A stretch of 64,000 nt of DNA from Gigantopelta aegis (lineage: Eukaryota > Mollusca > Gastropoda > Neomphalida > Peltospiridae): assembly GCF_016097555.1 (NCBI RefSeq), contig NC_054706.1, forward strand, positions 56,621,407 to 56,685,406. The letters are read 5' to 3'. Both the position numbers and the translations under genes were made by a program. The notes beneath the pieces are model-generated. The model was not told where the DNA came from. It was given only the letters and a program-made list of their open reading frames with translations, and ran no database searches. This document shows, piece by piece, positions 31,301-39,361 of the stretch; the stretch's first letter is position 1, and each line of letters starts with the position of its first letter.

Positions 31301-31499
31301 TTTCTAGAATTATTGTTTTCATTAGTTTTATTATAGTTTTATTATTTTTTATAATCATAGAAAATAATAAAATCTGGAAACTGTGGTCTTATGTATATTT
31401 GAATTCTTCTCTTGATTTCAGGCTCAGAACGCATTCATCTATCTCGAGGAGCTGGCTGCTACGGGCAAACCGTTTCCATATATTTACGAAGTTAAATAA
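15682..31499 (+). CDS. AS3MT-like: AS3MT-like SAM methyltransferase, copy B (nine exons, frame damage in exon 5)
   Basis: The exons are 15682-15830, 17373-17523, 17872-18011, 21858-21927, 24440-24523, 25037-25165, 26518-26660, 28542-28649 and 31422-31499. They join in phase and follow AS3MT from MADHEITKKISESYNDL (human MAALRDAEIQKDVQTYYGQV) through motif I KILDVGSGSG and post-motif I GHVTGVDIASNM to the last exon. An undamaged product would be about 349 residues, against 375 in human AS3MT. The counterparts of human Cys61, Cys156 and Cys206 are Ser, Gly and absent. Exon 5 has a 2-bp insertion compared with copy A. With the usual donor this leads to a stop about 16 codons into exon 6. A GT 2 bp upstream could restore the frame. 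The copy may be a recent pseudogene or may use that donor. Confidence 0.8.
15831..16215. other. intron 1 of copy B, first part
   Basis: No gene is seen. The open frames here are short and show no domain. Confidence 0.4.
16216..16449 (-). mobile_element. SINE type 1, head replaced by CA repeat
   Basis: The tail and core are intact in reverse. The head is missing and a CA microsatellite (16451-16500) begins exactly where it should continue. Confidence 0.85.
16451..16500. repeat. CA microsatellite
   Basis: About 24 CA units fill the gap between two reversed SINEs. Confidence 0.9.
16537..16800 (-). mobile_element. SINE type 2
   Basis: In reverse it has a head with CCCAGTGGTGAAGCGCTCGC, the shared core, and the type 2 tail (ATAGCCGATGATTAAT to GTGTCATT). 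Fairly diverged. Confidence 0.8.
16908..17235. mobile_element. Foldback MITE with perfect 62-bp arms and 11-bp target duplication
   Basis: The arm 16919-16980 (beginning AGCCCGAGTACTCTGACTGT) is the exact reverse complement of 17163-17224. The flanks ATTCTAATTTT at 16908-16918 and 17225-17235 are an 11-bp direct repeat. Long terminal repeats with a 9-11-bp duplication are typical of Mutator-like elements; this assignment is inference. It lies in intron 1 of copy B. Confidence 0.85.
17373..17523 (+). CDS. AS3MT-like: copy B exon 2 (SAM-binding motif I)
   Basis: The exon reads YHGSGLAIPSHVQGC, then KILDVGSGSGSLVFILSKLV and GPKGHVTGVDIASNM. GSGSG is the glycine loop that binds S-adenosylmethionine, and the D of GVDIA is the ribose-binding acid of motif post I. 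In human AS3MT the first part reads YYGCGL; Cys61 is Ser here. Confidence 0.92.
17872..18011 (+). CDS. AS3MT-like: copy B exon 3
   Basis: The exon reads TDISRKYRKYHCDLWGLSQP and ends NSFDII, phase 2 before GTAAGC. It is nearly identical to copy A exon 3. Confidence 0.9.
18036..18167. mobile_element. short MITE with about 40-bp inverted repeats
   Basis: TAACTGGTTACTGTTTTAAG near 18036 is the imperfect reverse complement of CTTAAGACAGTATATAACCG near 18145-18166, with GGCGA...CGCC symmetry inside. A second fragment of the right end lies at 18366-18396. Confidence 0.65.
18170..19715. other. intron 3 of copy B: inherited repeats
   Basis: No gene is seen. 18650-19045 is the same dispersed repeat as 1443-2240 in copy A. 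A TATTA pentamer microsatellite lies at 19137-19180. Around 19195-19225 is a fragment ending CTTTTTGGCACCTTCCTAC-like of the MITE family seen at 36597-36747. Confidence 0.5.
19716..20110. repeat. old TTAA-type MITE relative, copy B counterpart
   Basis: This aligns with 2594-2960 of copy A, and its left part TAAAGGAACTGTCCTGAGTT keeps the family end. Confidence 0.6.
20498..20886 (+). mobile_element. SINE type 3, full length with target duplication
   Basis: The head GGCCTCGGTGGCGTCGTGGT and B box GGTTCGGATCCC are joined to the shared core and the tail GTCGTTAAATAAAACATTTC. AATTTACGAC flanks it at 20488-20497 and 20887-20896. Confidence 0.9.
20897..21857. other. end of intron 3 of copy B
   Basis: No gene is recognised. 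The last 80 bp align with copy A upstream of exon 4, while most of 20240-21780 is absent from copy A. Confidence 0.45.
21858..21927 (+). CDS. AS3MT-like: copy B exon 4
   Basis: The exon reads SNGVLCLCPNKEKVLASIHS then TLK. One residue differs from copy A (H for Y). It has a single donor and no tandem duplication. Confidence 0.88.
22057..22124. repeat. TA microsatellite
   Basis: About 34 TA units followed by a poly-A run. Confidence 0.9.
22140..23096. other. intron 4 of copy B, no recognised gene
   Basis: 22351-22695 is open on the minus strand but AT-rich without a domain. 22800-23090 holds GGATGGCGG-type repeats and may be a decayed mobile repeat. Confidence 0.4.
23097..23171. repeat. TA then CA microsatellite
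   Basis: About 10 TA units are followed by about 25 CA units. Confidence 0.9.
23266..23802 (+). mobile_element. SINE type 2 split by a GC-rich insertion
   Basis: The head and core run to about 23429 and continue from about 23666 to the type 2 tail GTCGTTAAATAAAACAAAC. The segment between is a separate element. Confidence 0.8.
23430..23665. mobile_element. GC-rich MITE nested in a SINE
   Basis: The left end AGGCGCGTGCGCAGG and the right end CCTGCGCACGCCCCT are inverted repeats, and CCTAG occurs on both sides as a likely 5-bp duplication. It is far richer in G and C than its surroundings, with runs such as CGGGGGGAGGGTCCC. No protein is encoded. Confidence 0.7.
23803..24439. other. end of intron 4 of copy B
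   Basis: A type 2 SINE tail fragment lies at about 23915-23981. 24066-24175 is a hairpin (AAAGCGATCTTAGCGTTAAG against GCACAAAGATCGCTT), followed by a smaller one at 24185-24235; both look like short MITEs. Confidence 0.5.
24440..24523 (+). CDS. AS3MT-like: copy B exon 5 (2-bp insertion)
   Basis: It begins EGGEFYLNDVY as in copy A, but then has 28 bases where copy A has 26 between GATGTATAT and AAGCCCC, so the rest is read in another frame. The normal donor GTAGGT starts at 24524. A GT at 24522-24523 would give an 82-nt exon that restores the frame downstream, with about 16 altered residues. Confidence 0.75.
25037..25165 (+). CDS. AS3MT-like: copy B exon 6
   Basis: In the ancestral frame it reads DNGLTGSTVWPEFGESMKSA and ends EYTAKV. 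The sequence is well kept, with about 10 differences from copy A over 129 bases. Confidence 0.85.
25253..25374. repeat. GT microsatellite with AT interruptions
   Basis: About 120 bp of GT repeats with GTAT and GTCT interruptions in intron 6 of copy B. Confidence 0.9.
25375..25531 (-). mobile_element. SINE type 2 fragment, inherited
   Basis: It corresponds to part of 6205-6508 in copy A. Its tail has been replaced by the GT microsatellite. Confidence 0.7.
25793..26380 (-). mobile_element. SINE type 4, inherited, split by a type 1 SINE
   Basis: The two parts (25793-25951 and 26288-26380) align with 6655-6870 of copy A. The interruption is the type 1 SINE at 25963-26276. Confidence 0.7.
25963..26276 (-). 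mobile_element. SINE type 1 with 11-bp target duplication
   Basis: TCACTATTTGT flanks the element at 25952-25962 and 26277-26287. It is close to full length and absent from copy A, so it inserted after the gene duplication. Confidence 0.9.
26518..26660 (+). CDS. AS3MT-like: copy B exon 7
   Basis: The exon reads GAKYVSAGHRMFKLPKGAHR and ends VDLTFK. It differs from copy A only at Y codon 3 and at C to S. Confidence 0.9.
26779..27086 (-). mobile_element. SINE type 2
   Basis: The tail GTTTTGTTTAAATACACCAC to a tRNA-like head with CTCAGTCGGTAGAGAGCTCG (reverse strand) is present. The head differs from that of the other type 2 copies. Confidence 0.75.
27100..27943. other. intron 7 of copy B, no recognised gene
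   Basis: A C run at 27684-27699 and the following ATGCCCCTTTTT segment belong to the degenerate repeat also seen near 7560 and 28350. Confidence 0.45.
27944..28100 (-). mobile_element. SINE type 1 with internal deletion
   Basis: Tail and head are both present in reverse, but most of the core is missing between GGTTAAGGACC and GCGCATCAAACGAGCGC. Confidence 0.8.
28101..28541. other. end of intron 7 of copy B
   Basis: No gene is seen. From about 28390 it aligns with intron 7 of copy A up to exon 8. Confidence 0.5.
28542..28649 (+). CDS. AS3MT-like: copy B exon 8
   Basis: The exon reads TGTPMAVDAELATILAFTRY, KDCFDFDDVTAATTKR. About 6 of 108 bases differ from copy A; acceptor CTTCAAG is shared. 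Confidence 0.82.
28799..29142. mobile_element. TTAA-type MITE, left end damaged
   Basis: The right end reads CTCAGGAATGTCCC then TTTAACGAC. The last TTAA is also part of a SINE tail that continues from there, as if the MITE had landed in the TTAA of the SINE. Confidence 0.7.
29137..29216 (-). mobile_element. SINE type 1 tail fragment
   Basis: About 80 bp of the 3' end in reverse is followed directly by a CAAAA-rich tract (29217-29325). Confidence 0.75.
29217..30199. other. intron 8 of copy B, repeats only
   Basis: A CAAAA-rich tract (29217-29325) is followed by unassigned sequence. 29683-29840 is a diverged type 3-like head (GGCTGGTAGGTACTGGGTTC). 29850-30000 is GC-richer sequence I cannot assign. 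Confidence 0.45.
30203..30474 (+). mobile_element. SINE type 1, internally shortened
   Basis: The head lacks the stretch between GGCCCAGTG and TCTGTCGTTGGGCCC. The core and a worn tail are present. Confidence 0.75.
30481..30873 (+). mobile_element. SINE type 3, full length
   Basis: Head, core and tail are all present, only a few bases after the previous SINE. TTCCAATGTAGTA before it and TTCCAATGTAGTA after it form a likely 13-bp target duplication. Confidence 0.88.
31422..31499 (+). CDS. AS3MT-like: copy B exon 9 (last exon)
   Basis: The exon reads AQNAFIYLEELAATGKPF to YEVK then TAA, with three residue changes from copy A. Confidence 0.86.
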   Translation, partial: AQNAFIYLEELAATGKPFPYIYEVK

Positions 31500-31665
31500 G
31501 ATGGCAGTGCTTTCACTAACTGTTCAGTTTTTTTATTTTAACAGTCCATAATAATAATCACGGTTATAATATCTACAAAATATATATGTATACAGTTTTT
31601 GTTTTAAAAATCTACTTGACAGGGTTCGTAGCGGTCTTTAAATTCTTTGAAAGTCTTTGAATTGT

Positions 31666-31671
31666 AATAAA
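31666..31671 (+). terminator. possible polyadenylation signal, copy B
   Basis: AATAAA lies 167 bp after the copy B stop codon in a T-rich context. Candidate only. Confidence 0.35.
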
Positions 31672-31911
31672 AGTCTTTAAATCCTCGTATTTGGTTAATT
31701 CTTTTATTTTATTGTTAATATTTCTTCAATCAACGGAAATATTCTGACCTTCCTTTTGCTAGCGCAGCTACATCATAACACGATACTTTTATATATTACA
31801 AGTTACGATGTATGCGATGCCAAGCTTTTAAATAAATAAAGTTCGGTTGAACTACACTCGTAAAGCATTGTTTATAGCGCCCGTGTTTGTTTTCACTGGT
31901 TTAGTATCGTT

Positions 31912-32240
31912 ACGGAAGGAAGGAAATGTTTTATTTAACGACGCACTCAACACATTTTATTTACGGTTATATAGCGTCAGACATATGGTTAAGGACCACA
32001 CAGATATTGAGAGAGGAAACCCGCTGTCACCACTTCATGGGCTACTCTTTTCGATTAGCAGCAAGGGATCTTTTATATGCACCATCACCACAGACAGAAT
32101 AGTACATACCACGGCCTTTGTTACACCAGTTGTGGAGCACTGGCTGTAACGAGAAATAGCCCAATGAGTCCACTGACGGGGATTGATCCTAGACCGACTG
32201 CGCATCAAACCAACGCTTTACCGCTGGGATACGTCCCGTA
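31912..32240 (-). mobile_element. SINE type 1, full length
   Basis: Complete tail, core and head in reverse. A frame through it reads NVLFNDALNTFYLRLYSVRH, which recurs in other type 1 copies and is not a gene. Confidence 0.88.
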
Positions 32241-32684
32241 CCACTATCATTACAGAGCCTGCGAAGTCTATTGTGATTTTGAATTAGTGTTGATCAATCT
32301 TGGGTGTTTATCCGTGAAACACTAGCACCTTGACCATATTCGTCAGTCGTTATTGGCCGAGATGTCCCGGATGGTTTTCAGCCTACATTTAATTTTGTAC
32401 GATACAATTTTAATAAAATGTGAATCTAAAATATAATTTCTTAACATTGGGACAAACTTCCCAAGCCTGTACGATCAATATCAACGCTGATCATGTTTTA
32501 CTACAATTAATTAATTACGCACACAGTTTTAGTCAGGGCGGTGAAAACATAGGTACTTGATGACAGGGTAATAAACTATTTCCCAATTGTGACACTAGTA
32601 CATGATACGGTTACTGCATATTAGCTACTATTGACGTTGTAGACGAATATGTGGAAGTTACTTTGTCACCAAATACCACAGTAC

Positions 32685-32727
<43 letters not shown>

Positions 32728-33644
32728 AGCGAAAGAAAGAAGAAAAATGAGTGATTAACTATCAAAATCAAAGAAAGATAAGTTCAATTTCATATCGAAA
32801 ACTTATTGTAATCAAGAAATGTCTATTATTGTTTTTAAATAACATTTTGTTGAAATAGCAGACCCCCAACCCAAATGTCCGATCAACTGTCAGTACTGTT
32901 TTTGTTTTGTTTTATTTTCTTTTAACAGCACCCTCTGCCAAGCGTTTTTACCGCGTTTTATTCCGGGCCGGGCCGAAGTGAGGATTTTACCCGGCCCATA
33001 ATACAAATTTTAAAATACGAAATTACTTGAGAAATATGTAAAAATAGGTACAAAGTTAATTTTACAGCTTAAGTTGCATCACATGCTTCTTGATAAATAC
33101 CTTATGACGTTGATATAATCAGGTATGGAAAACCTTCATCAGGACCATAAATTATTATATACCCGACTTTGACCAAGTACATGTACGTTTTTTAATTACT
33201 TTGTGTAATATCTACAGTTTACATTTTATTGCATCTTTATAAAACATCTCAGAGATTTAAAAAGTTTCCTTAATTATTTTTCCAATATTTCAAGTCTGTT
33301 TTCAAATTTATATTTTTGCGTAGAGAGTGTTGTAAAAATGCCACCGTCACTAACGTCTGCAAAACGCTTGTAACAATATAGGCTACATCTCAGTGGTTGG
33401 GACGCTAATTTATTGAAATAATTTTTTATTTTATTTTTATCAATTGTTATAAATATTCATCATATTTGTATGATACAATAATACTATTTTTATTATTATT
33501 ATATATTTTTTCACGTTGACCATAATAATACCTTTAGGGGTTTGTATGTAGTACGTGCTTTCGAGAGGTTCTTGTTGGAGTATATTGAGAACAATTAAAT
33601 TATCCTGTCATCAAGTGCCTATGGGTGAAAAGTCACATGGAAAG
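32241..33644. other. intergenic, no recognised gene
   Basis: A GT microsatellite lies at 32683-32722. The rest is AT-rich with no domain or repeat family that I can name. Confidence 0.45.
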
Positions 33645-33917
33645 TTTCATTTCAACTTATTTTCGTGCTTATATCCAATTAAGGTTCAAGCACGCTGTCC
33701 TGGGCACACACCTCAGCTATCTGGGCTGTCTGTCCAGGACAGTGGGTTAGTTGTTAGTTGGTTAGTGGTTAGTGAGAGAAAAAAGGGTGTAGTGGCCTTA
33801 CACCCACCCAATGAGCCCTTAAGAACTCGCTCTGGGTTGGAGCCAGTACCGGGCTGCGAACCCTGTACCTACCAGCCTGTAGTCCGATGGCTTAACCACT
33901 ACGCCACCGAGGCCGGT
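33645..33917 (-). mobile_element. SINE type 4
   Basis: In reverse it has the head CCGGCCTCGGTGGCGTAGTG with B box GGTTCGCAGCCC, a body with TAACCACTAACCAACTAAC, and the tail TTAATTGGATATAAGCACG. Confidence 0.85.
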
Positions 33918-34013
33918 ACATGGAAAGTAAAAGGCACATGGAATCGATCGTGAAAGAAGATTCACAATCGCTTTCTGCAGCTATTCCAGAATAGTGAAAG
34001 TGACACTATTAAC

Positions 34014-34400
34014 CGGCCTCGGTGACGTCGTGGTAGGCCATCGGTCTACAGGCTGGTAGGTACTGGGTTCGGATCCCAGTCGAGGCATGGGATTTTTAAT
34101 CCAGATACCGATTCCAAACCCTGAGTGAGTGCTCCGCAAGGCTCAGTGGGTAGGTGTAAACCACTTGCACCGACCAGTGATCCATAACTGGTTCAACAAA
34201 GGCCATGGTTTGTGCTATCCTGCCTGTAGGAAGCGCAAATAAAAGATCCCTTGCTGCTAATCGAAAGAGTAGCCCATATAGTGGCGACAGCGGGTTTCCT
34301 CTCAAAATCCGTGTGGTCCTTAACCATATGTCTGACGCCATATAACCGTAAATAAAATGTGTTGAGTGCGTCGTTAAATAAAACATTTCTTTCTTTCTGT
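34014..34400 (+). mobile_element. SINE type 3, full length
   Basis: Head, core and tail with CTTT repeats are present. It is very close to the copies at 20498 and 30481. Confidence 0.88.
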
Positions 34401-34776
34401 GACACAGATCAAAGGTGAGGCATCGTGAATGAGAATATTATCGTAATATCAAACTGATAATTATAATCTGACTAGTGTTTCATTTGAGGTTCGATTCCTT
34501 TAGGATAAAGGGGATCTTCCCCACCTCATGTATTGTCTGTTGTGTCCAATCTTTTATTCCTGGAAATTATGGATGTGGTAAATGAAAACGGGCTTTGCCT
34601 GTGCGGAAGCTATGCCACAATGGTTAAATGTTGAAGTTTGATTTAATGTTGTTTTTTTTTTTATAAAATCTGGAATTTTACATTGCAAATTGTTTCTTTA
34701 TAAAATAAATTTAAAATGTAATTATTATTGTACGATGGCATAGAACTGCCGTCAACATTTCATTTGTACTGGAATA
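34401..34776. other. no recognised feature
   Basis: AT-rich sequence without an assignable gene or repeat. Confidence 0.4.
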
Positions 34777-34780
34777 TTAA

Positions 34781-35141
34781 AGGCACATTCTTGAGTTTGC
34801 TGCACTTTTTAAGATGTTATCGATTAACAGACTTTTTAACGATTGTAATTACATAAAATATTAGTGACTGTATATTAAACGTATTTCTGATCGTTTTAAT
34901 ATTTGTACTAGGTTAAATTTCATCTTATTTCCTAAAATATTGTTTTTGTCGTACGTACGACGTTATTTGAAGACAAAATCCAGTTTGGGCTTCTTACAAA
35001 TATTAAGACGACCAGAAACACATTGAATATACAGATACTGATATTCTAAACAAGAAAATATATTTAATATGCAAGTTTAATCGTAAAAATATTTTATTAG
35101 TCGGAAACATCATACAATGCAGCAAACTCGGGAATGTCCCT
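34781..35141. mobile_element. TTAA-type MITE, best copy
   Basis: Inverted ends AGGCACATTCTTGAGTTTGC and GCAAACTCGGGAATGTCCCT are flanked by TTAA at 34777-34780 and 35142-35145. This is the clearest member of the family. Confidence 0.8.
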
Positions 35142-35326
35142 TTAAGCTTCAATCATACAAAATCGAAATGTAAAACATCAGCAAAAGGTTGATCCAAGAA
35201 ATATGTGAAGGAAGGAACCAAGCGTCAAACCGGTTCATGGATGGACTGACGAGCGTCTATGATGTTGATATGGTCAGTGAATCTGTGAATATGGCTGATC
35301 TGCCAAAACACTGGATGGGCTTTAAA

Positions 35327-35460
35327 GGGACATTCTCGAGTTTGCTCCATTGTAAGATGTTTCCGAACAATAAAATATTTCTACGATTAAACTTACATAT
35401 TAACTATGTTTTCTTGCTTAGAATATCAGTATCTGTATATTCAATGTGTTTCTTGAAAGG
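35327..35460. mobile_element. TTAA-type MITE fragment
   Basis: GGGACATTCTCGAGTTTGCT and what follows match one end of the family in the opposite direction. The other half is missing. Confidence 0.65.
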
Positions 35461-35480
35461 TTATTATATAGTCCGGTGTC

Positions 35481-36556
35481 TGTCACGGGGATCCTATAAT
35501 ACCCGTAACTGAATAAAACACGATTATCCAAATCTCTCTCCTAACTGTATATCTATTAGATCTCTCTGTATCGGGCAGTCCAATACCCGCGTGGCTCGGT
35601 TCTAGGTATATCAGAAATAAGATCTTATATAAAGTATATGTAATATAGCACGTTTAGTTCACTAGAAAACACAACAAAAACACAATACACTTTGGAATCT
35701 GTATTAATACTACGCTGACAAATGTACTGCCGCAGTAGTTAATTAACAACAACAGATAATAACAACCCAGAACTGATCACTTAATTAGTTAATCTCTAGA
35801 TGTCTAGTTAACACAATATTCTAATCACTTCACCATGACACAACACCCACACGTGTGATAATTGAGAAACGCTTCCAGGGGAACTTAATTAATAAAGGAA
35901 TTATAACTCTATTCCTAACTGGTTAATTTTTAATTAACCCTTAACTACTCATTCAGTAACCTTGTAATACAGACTTAATACTGGTACCTATCACAATAAA
36001 GACAATAACCTACAGTTTACCTAGGTCCTCTAGGATGACTGGTTAAGCTTTAATAATTTTAGACAGTAAAGCCTACAATTTACTTCGTCAGTTTACTGGA
36101 AACACTGTCCAAATAATATTGGTATAATACAGTATTAAAATATTTAAAGTCACATCAATCACATCAAGGTCATACAACAAAGCAGAAATAATATTTACCA
36201 AGTCCAAACGGACTAACGTTCCCTGGCAGCCTTCCAATATGTTTCTCCCTGATATCTCTAAAACCCTAGCTATTTATTCAAAAATCTGAGAGACAGCGAA
36301 TATCGCCTGGGGGCACAACGCGGCACCTCACCTATCATGTGAATTTTCCCCAACTCCCAGAGACGGTATTTTTCCTTAGACGGCCAGACTTACTGTCGCC
36401 TAGTTCGCCAAAAACCACGGTCGTAAAACCGCACTATCGGAGGTATTACGTAACTACTGGCCACATGGTCTAAGTGCATATTGGGACTGCACACGGCCCT
36501 CTAAAACAATTAATATCGCCACAGGCGAAAAGAAAATAAGAGCATGTCCCGTCACA
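35481..36556 (-). mobile_element. solo LTR, Gmr1-like Ty3/gypsy family
   Basis: TGTCACGGGGATCCTATAAT starts it and CATGTCCCGTCACA ends it, the reversed ends of the LTR at 59700. It is a solo LTR with no internal region. By eye the two share roughly nine in ten bases, so it is an old but not ancient fossil. The 107-bp internal unit that is tripled in the 59700 LTR is single here. The flanks GTCCGG and TTATATA... match an apparently empty site at 39838-39870. Confidence 0.85.
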
Positions 36557-36596
36557 GTCTTATATAAACTACGGGGTGGGGTGGGTGGGGTGGGGC

Positions 36597-36747
36597 AGTG
36601 GCGTAGGAAGGTGCCAAAAAGTGTGTGTGGGGTGGGGCACACTTTCATATTTACACACTTTTACACTATTATAAAGCAAATATAAAGCAAAATATCTGAA
36701 AAGTGGGAGGGGGGCACATTCCCCCTTCCCCGCTTCCTACGCCAGTG
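36597..36747. mobile_element. short MITE, GGCGTAGGAAGG family
   Basis: AGTGGCGTAGGAAGGTGCCA at the left and GCTTCCTACGCCAGTG at the right are inverted repeats. Relatives lie at 40072-40217 and in pieces at 19195 and 36952. Confidence 0.65.
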
Positions 36748-36782
36748 GTGTGCGTGTGTGTGTGTGTGGGGGGTAGAAGCAG

Positions 36783-36948
36783 GGCGAGATCTAGCTCAGT
36801 GGGTAGTGTGCTCGCCTGGGGTGCTTGCGTCGTAGGATCAAACTACACAAGGGAACCCATTCTCTCTTTGGGGTTTCCATCCCAACCAATGCATCGCGAC
36901 TGGTATGTGTTCTCCTGTCTGTGTCCGTTAACAGAAAAGGCTAGACAC
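36783..36948 (+). mobile_element. tRNA-derived SINE, type 5
   Basis: The head GAGATCTAGCTCAGTGGGTA has an A box like that of a real tRNA, followed by a body with CCAACCAATGCATCGCGACTGG. A second copy is at 39889. Confidence 0.75.
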
Positions 36949-37429
36949 TGGCGTAGGAAGGTGGGGGGGGGGGGGGGGCAAGGGGGGCGATGTTTTTAAA
37001 AATATATTTATACATACCACTGCGCTACGTCCCGCCCCTCAGTTTGTGAAGAAGACCAACGAGCTTGTCATATATGCCCCATATAAATGTCCTTGATTTA
37101 TAGGTAGACTGAACACCACTTGACCAGCTGTTAGATCATACTTCTGCATTATGCCTGGAAGGAACAACACCCTGATAAGTTCACTCTAATGAAAACTGTA
37201 AACAAATTGTTAAAACGAAGAGTCATTTTTTTTTTTTTAGTCAGGGGCAAGGCACGTATTGCGCCCCCTTACCAGAGAATCGATAGCACTTCCCGAGTCC
37301 CATTCCACCAGTCCAGAATTTTGCGCCCAGGGTAACCGCCCCGGTGGCCCCGCCCACGCTACGGCACTGGGAACAAGTACCCCTGGCCCATATAATGGAT
37401 CCGCCCTTAAGTCCATAGTTGAAAATTAC
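36949..37429. other. no recognised gene
   Basis: A G run at 36962-36979 begins a MITE fragment. 37035-37130 has an acceptor-like CTCAG and a short open frame but nothing recognisable. 37250-37400 is GC-rich, unassigned. Confidence 0.4.
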
Positions 37430-37774
37430 AGGGCATTTGATCACCAGGTTTTTATTATGAATGTGAAAAAGGGGAATAACCCTTACAGAACTGCCATATT
37501 TTTAAACTGAAAACCGATTTGTTCATTACATAAGACTAACAGTAACAAAATCCTCGGAAAAGAAAAGTGGTGATCAATACATATTCCCTGAAGAATAGCT
37601 TTATTCAGTTATACGTAAGGGTAATAAACATAGGAAATAATAGTACATAGCAACTCTGGTCTTATTATTATTAAAAAAAAATTGTTCTTCCTTTCATTTT
37701 AGGCTCAGAACCCATTCATCTATCTTGAGGAGATGCCTGCTAAGGGGAAAAAAAAATTCCTTATATATATTTGA
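37430..37774 (+). pseudogene. third AS3MT-like remnant (intron 8 and last exon)
   Basis: 37440-37702 aligns with the end of intron 8 of copies A and B. The exon at 37703-37774 begins AQNPFIYLEEMPAKGK, then an A run shifts the frame and the ending KPFPYIYEVK is lost. No other exon of the gene was found near it, so it is the worn end of a third copy or a partial duplication. Confidence 0.75.
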
Positions 37775-37807
37775 CAGTGAAGTAACATATTAAAACGTTA
37801 ACTTTCT

Positions 37808-38000
37808 TAACAATTTAAACACTGTGTACCCACTAGAAAACATTGATTAATTAATCATCGGCTATTAGATATCAAAGATTTGGTCATTCTGACACATAGT
37901 CATCCGAGGAAACCCGCTACATTGTTCCTAATGCAGCAAGGGATCTTTTATATGCAGCAAGGGATCTTTTATATGCACTTTCCCCACAGCCAGGAAAGCA
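37808..38000 (-). mobile_element. SINE type 2, tail part
   Basis: Type 2 tail and part of the core in reverse, with a 21-bp tandem repeat of GCAGCAAGGGATCTTTTATAT-type sequence at 37933-37975. Confidence 0.7.
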
Positions 38001-38429
38001 AGTTCATGTCCCCTTGTCCAAATTTCCAAGTTTACTTTTATTGCATTACATACATTTAAAATGACACCAGAATAATTTTAACATATTTTAAAGTATTTTT
38101 TTAAAAATTTACCATCTCTAGTTTATTGAAGTAATATTTTATAAGCAAGCTGCAGTTACGTTTACATTTATTGGAGATACAGTCAGTACTGGTTTAATAT
38201 AACTGGCTAAAATGAAGAGATCTATCTATCTGTTGGAAACTTACCTGTAAACATTATTTTATTTTCATTTACACAATGTCATATCCTAGTACTTAAAGGT
38301 ATAATTCTGGAAACTGGAACACTTCGGCTTTGTTATCTGTGGATGTTGTTTATATTCTCTGAACTTTATTGATGTCCTTTAGAGGCGACCACAACAGTAT
38401 ATATATATGGTGGCTAAATGTTTTCTAAA

Positions 38430-39361
38430 GGTCTACATACACGTCGAACCTGTCTTATGCGGTCACACAAGGGAGTAGATAAAAGTGGCCGCTTAAGACA
38501 TGTGGCCGCTGATTACAGGTTGCCACATAATTATATATAGGTTTTAAAGCATTTGTTGTTGTTTCTTGTTTTATTGGCTGTACTACTAATCAACGGATGT
38601 GTGCTTCACAGTGAACTATAAATCAACTTTTGGCATGTTGTCTCCTTCAGAAATAAAAAAGTTTGTTTTGTTTAACGACACCACTAGAACACACTGATTC
38701 ATTAATCATCGGCTATTGGATGTCAAACATTTGGTAATTTTGACATAGTCTTAGAGAGGAAACCCGCTACATTTTTCCATTAGTAGCAAGGGATCTTTTA
38801 TATGCACCATCCCACAGACATGATAGCACATACCACGGCCTTTGATATACCAGTCGTGGTGCACTGGATGGAACGAGCCTTCAGAAATAATGCAAATGGA
38901 ATGTAGTAAATTAATCGTTCTCAACAAGTTTGTTTTCTTTTTCCATTTAATTATTTAATTCCTATTTCATGCGGTATATAGTAAGTGAATCACAAATACC
39001 AGGCGTAGCCTGCCCAGAGGCAATTCGATCCATTCTAGAATCATACTTTCTTAACTGATACACAGTAGAGATGTCGGGACTGAATGGGTATTAGAATTCC
39101 TGAAGGTGTGAAGATCGGTTATTTGCTGCACCTGATTGCTGTTGTTAAAAATATCCCTTTATATAATAGTAAACATTTACTGTGGCCCTTAATACAGGTA
39201 TTTTTGCGATTTGGGATCCTATTTAAGTGGCCGCTAGCCGCGTTAGACAGGTTACCGCTTATTACAGGTGCATTTACATTATAAATCGTTTGGGAGGGAA
39301 AAGTGGCCGCTTAAAGCAGGTGATCGCTGATTACAGGTTGTCGCTACGACAGGTTTGATTG
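38430..39361. repeat. GTGGCCGCTTA repeat element split by a SINE
   Basis: Degenerate units such as AAGTGGCCGCTTAAGACATG and GGTGATCGCTGATTACAGG occur at 38440-38530 and 39215-39361. A type 2 SINE (38659-38878) lies in the middle. The whole is probably one dispersed element. Confidence 0.55.
38659..38878 (-). mobile_element. SINE type 2
   Basis: Clear type 2 tail and core in reverse, ending at GTGGTGCACTGGATGGAACG without a head. CCTTCAGAAATAA flanks both sides. Confidence 0.8.

Noticed and set aside
35189-35512. 107-codon frame beginning MIQEICEGRNQASNRF
   Set aside because: It runs through a TTAA-type MITE fragment and into the solo LTR, and has no recognisable domain.
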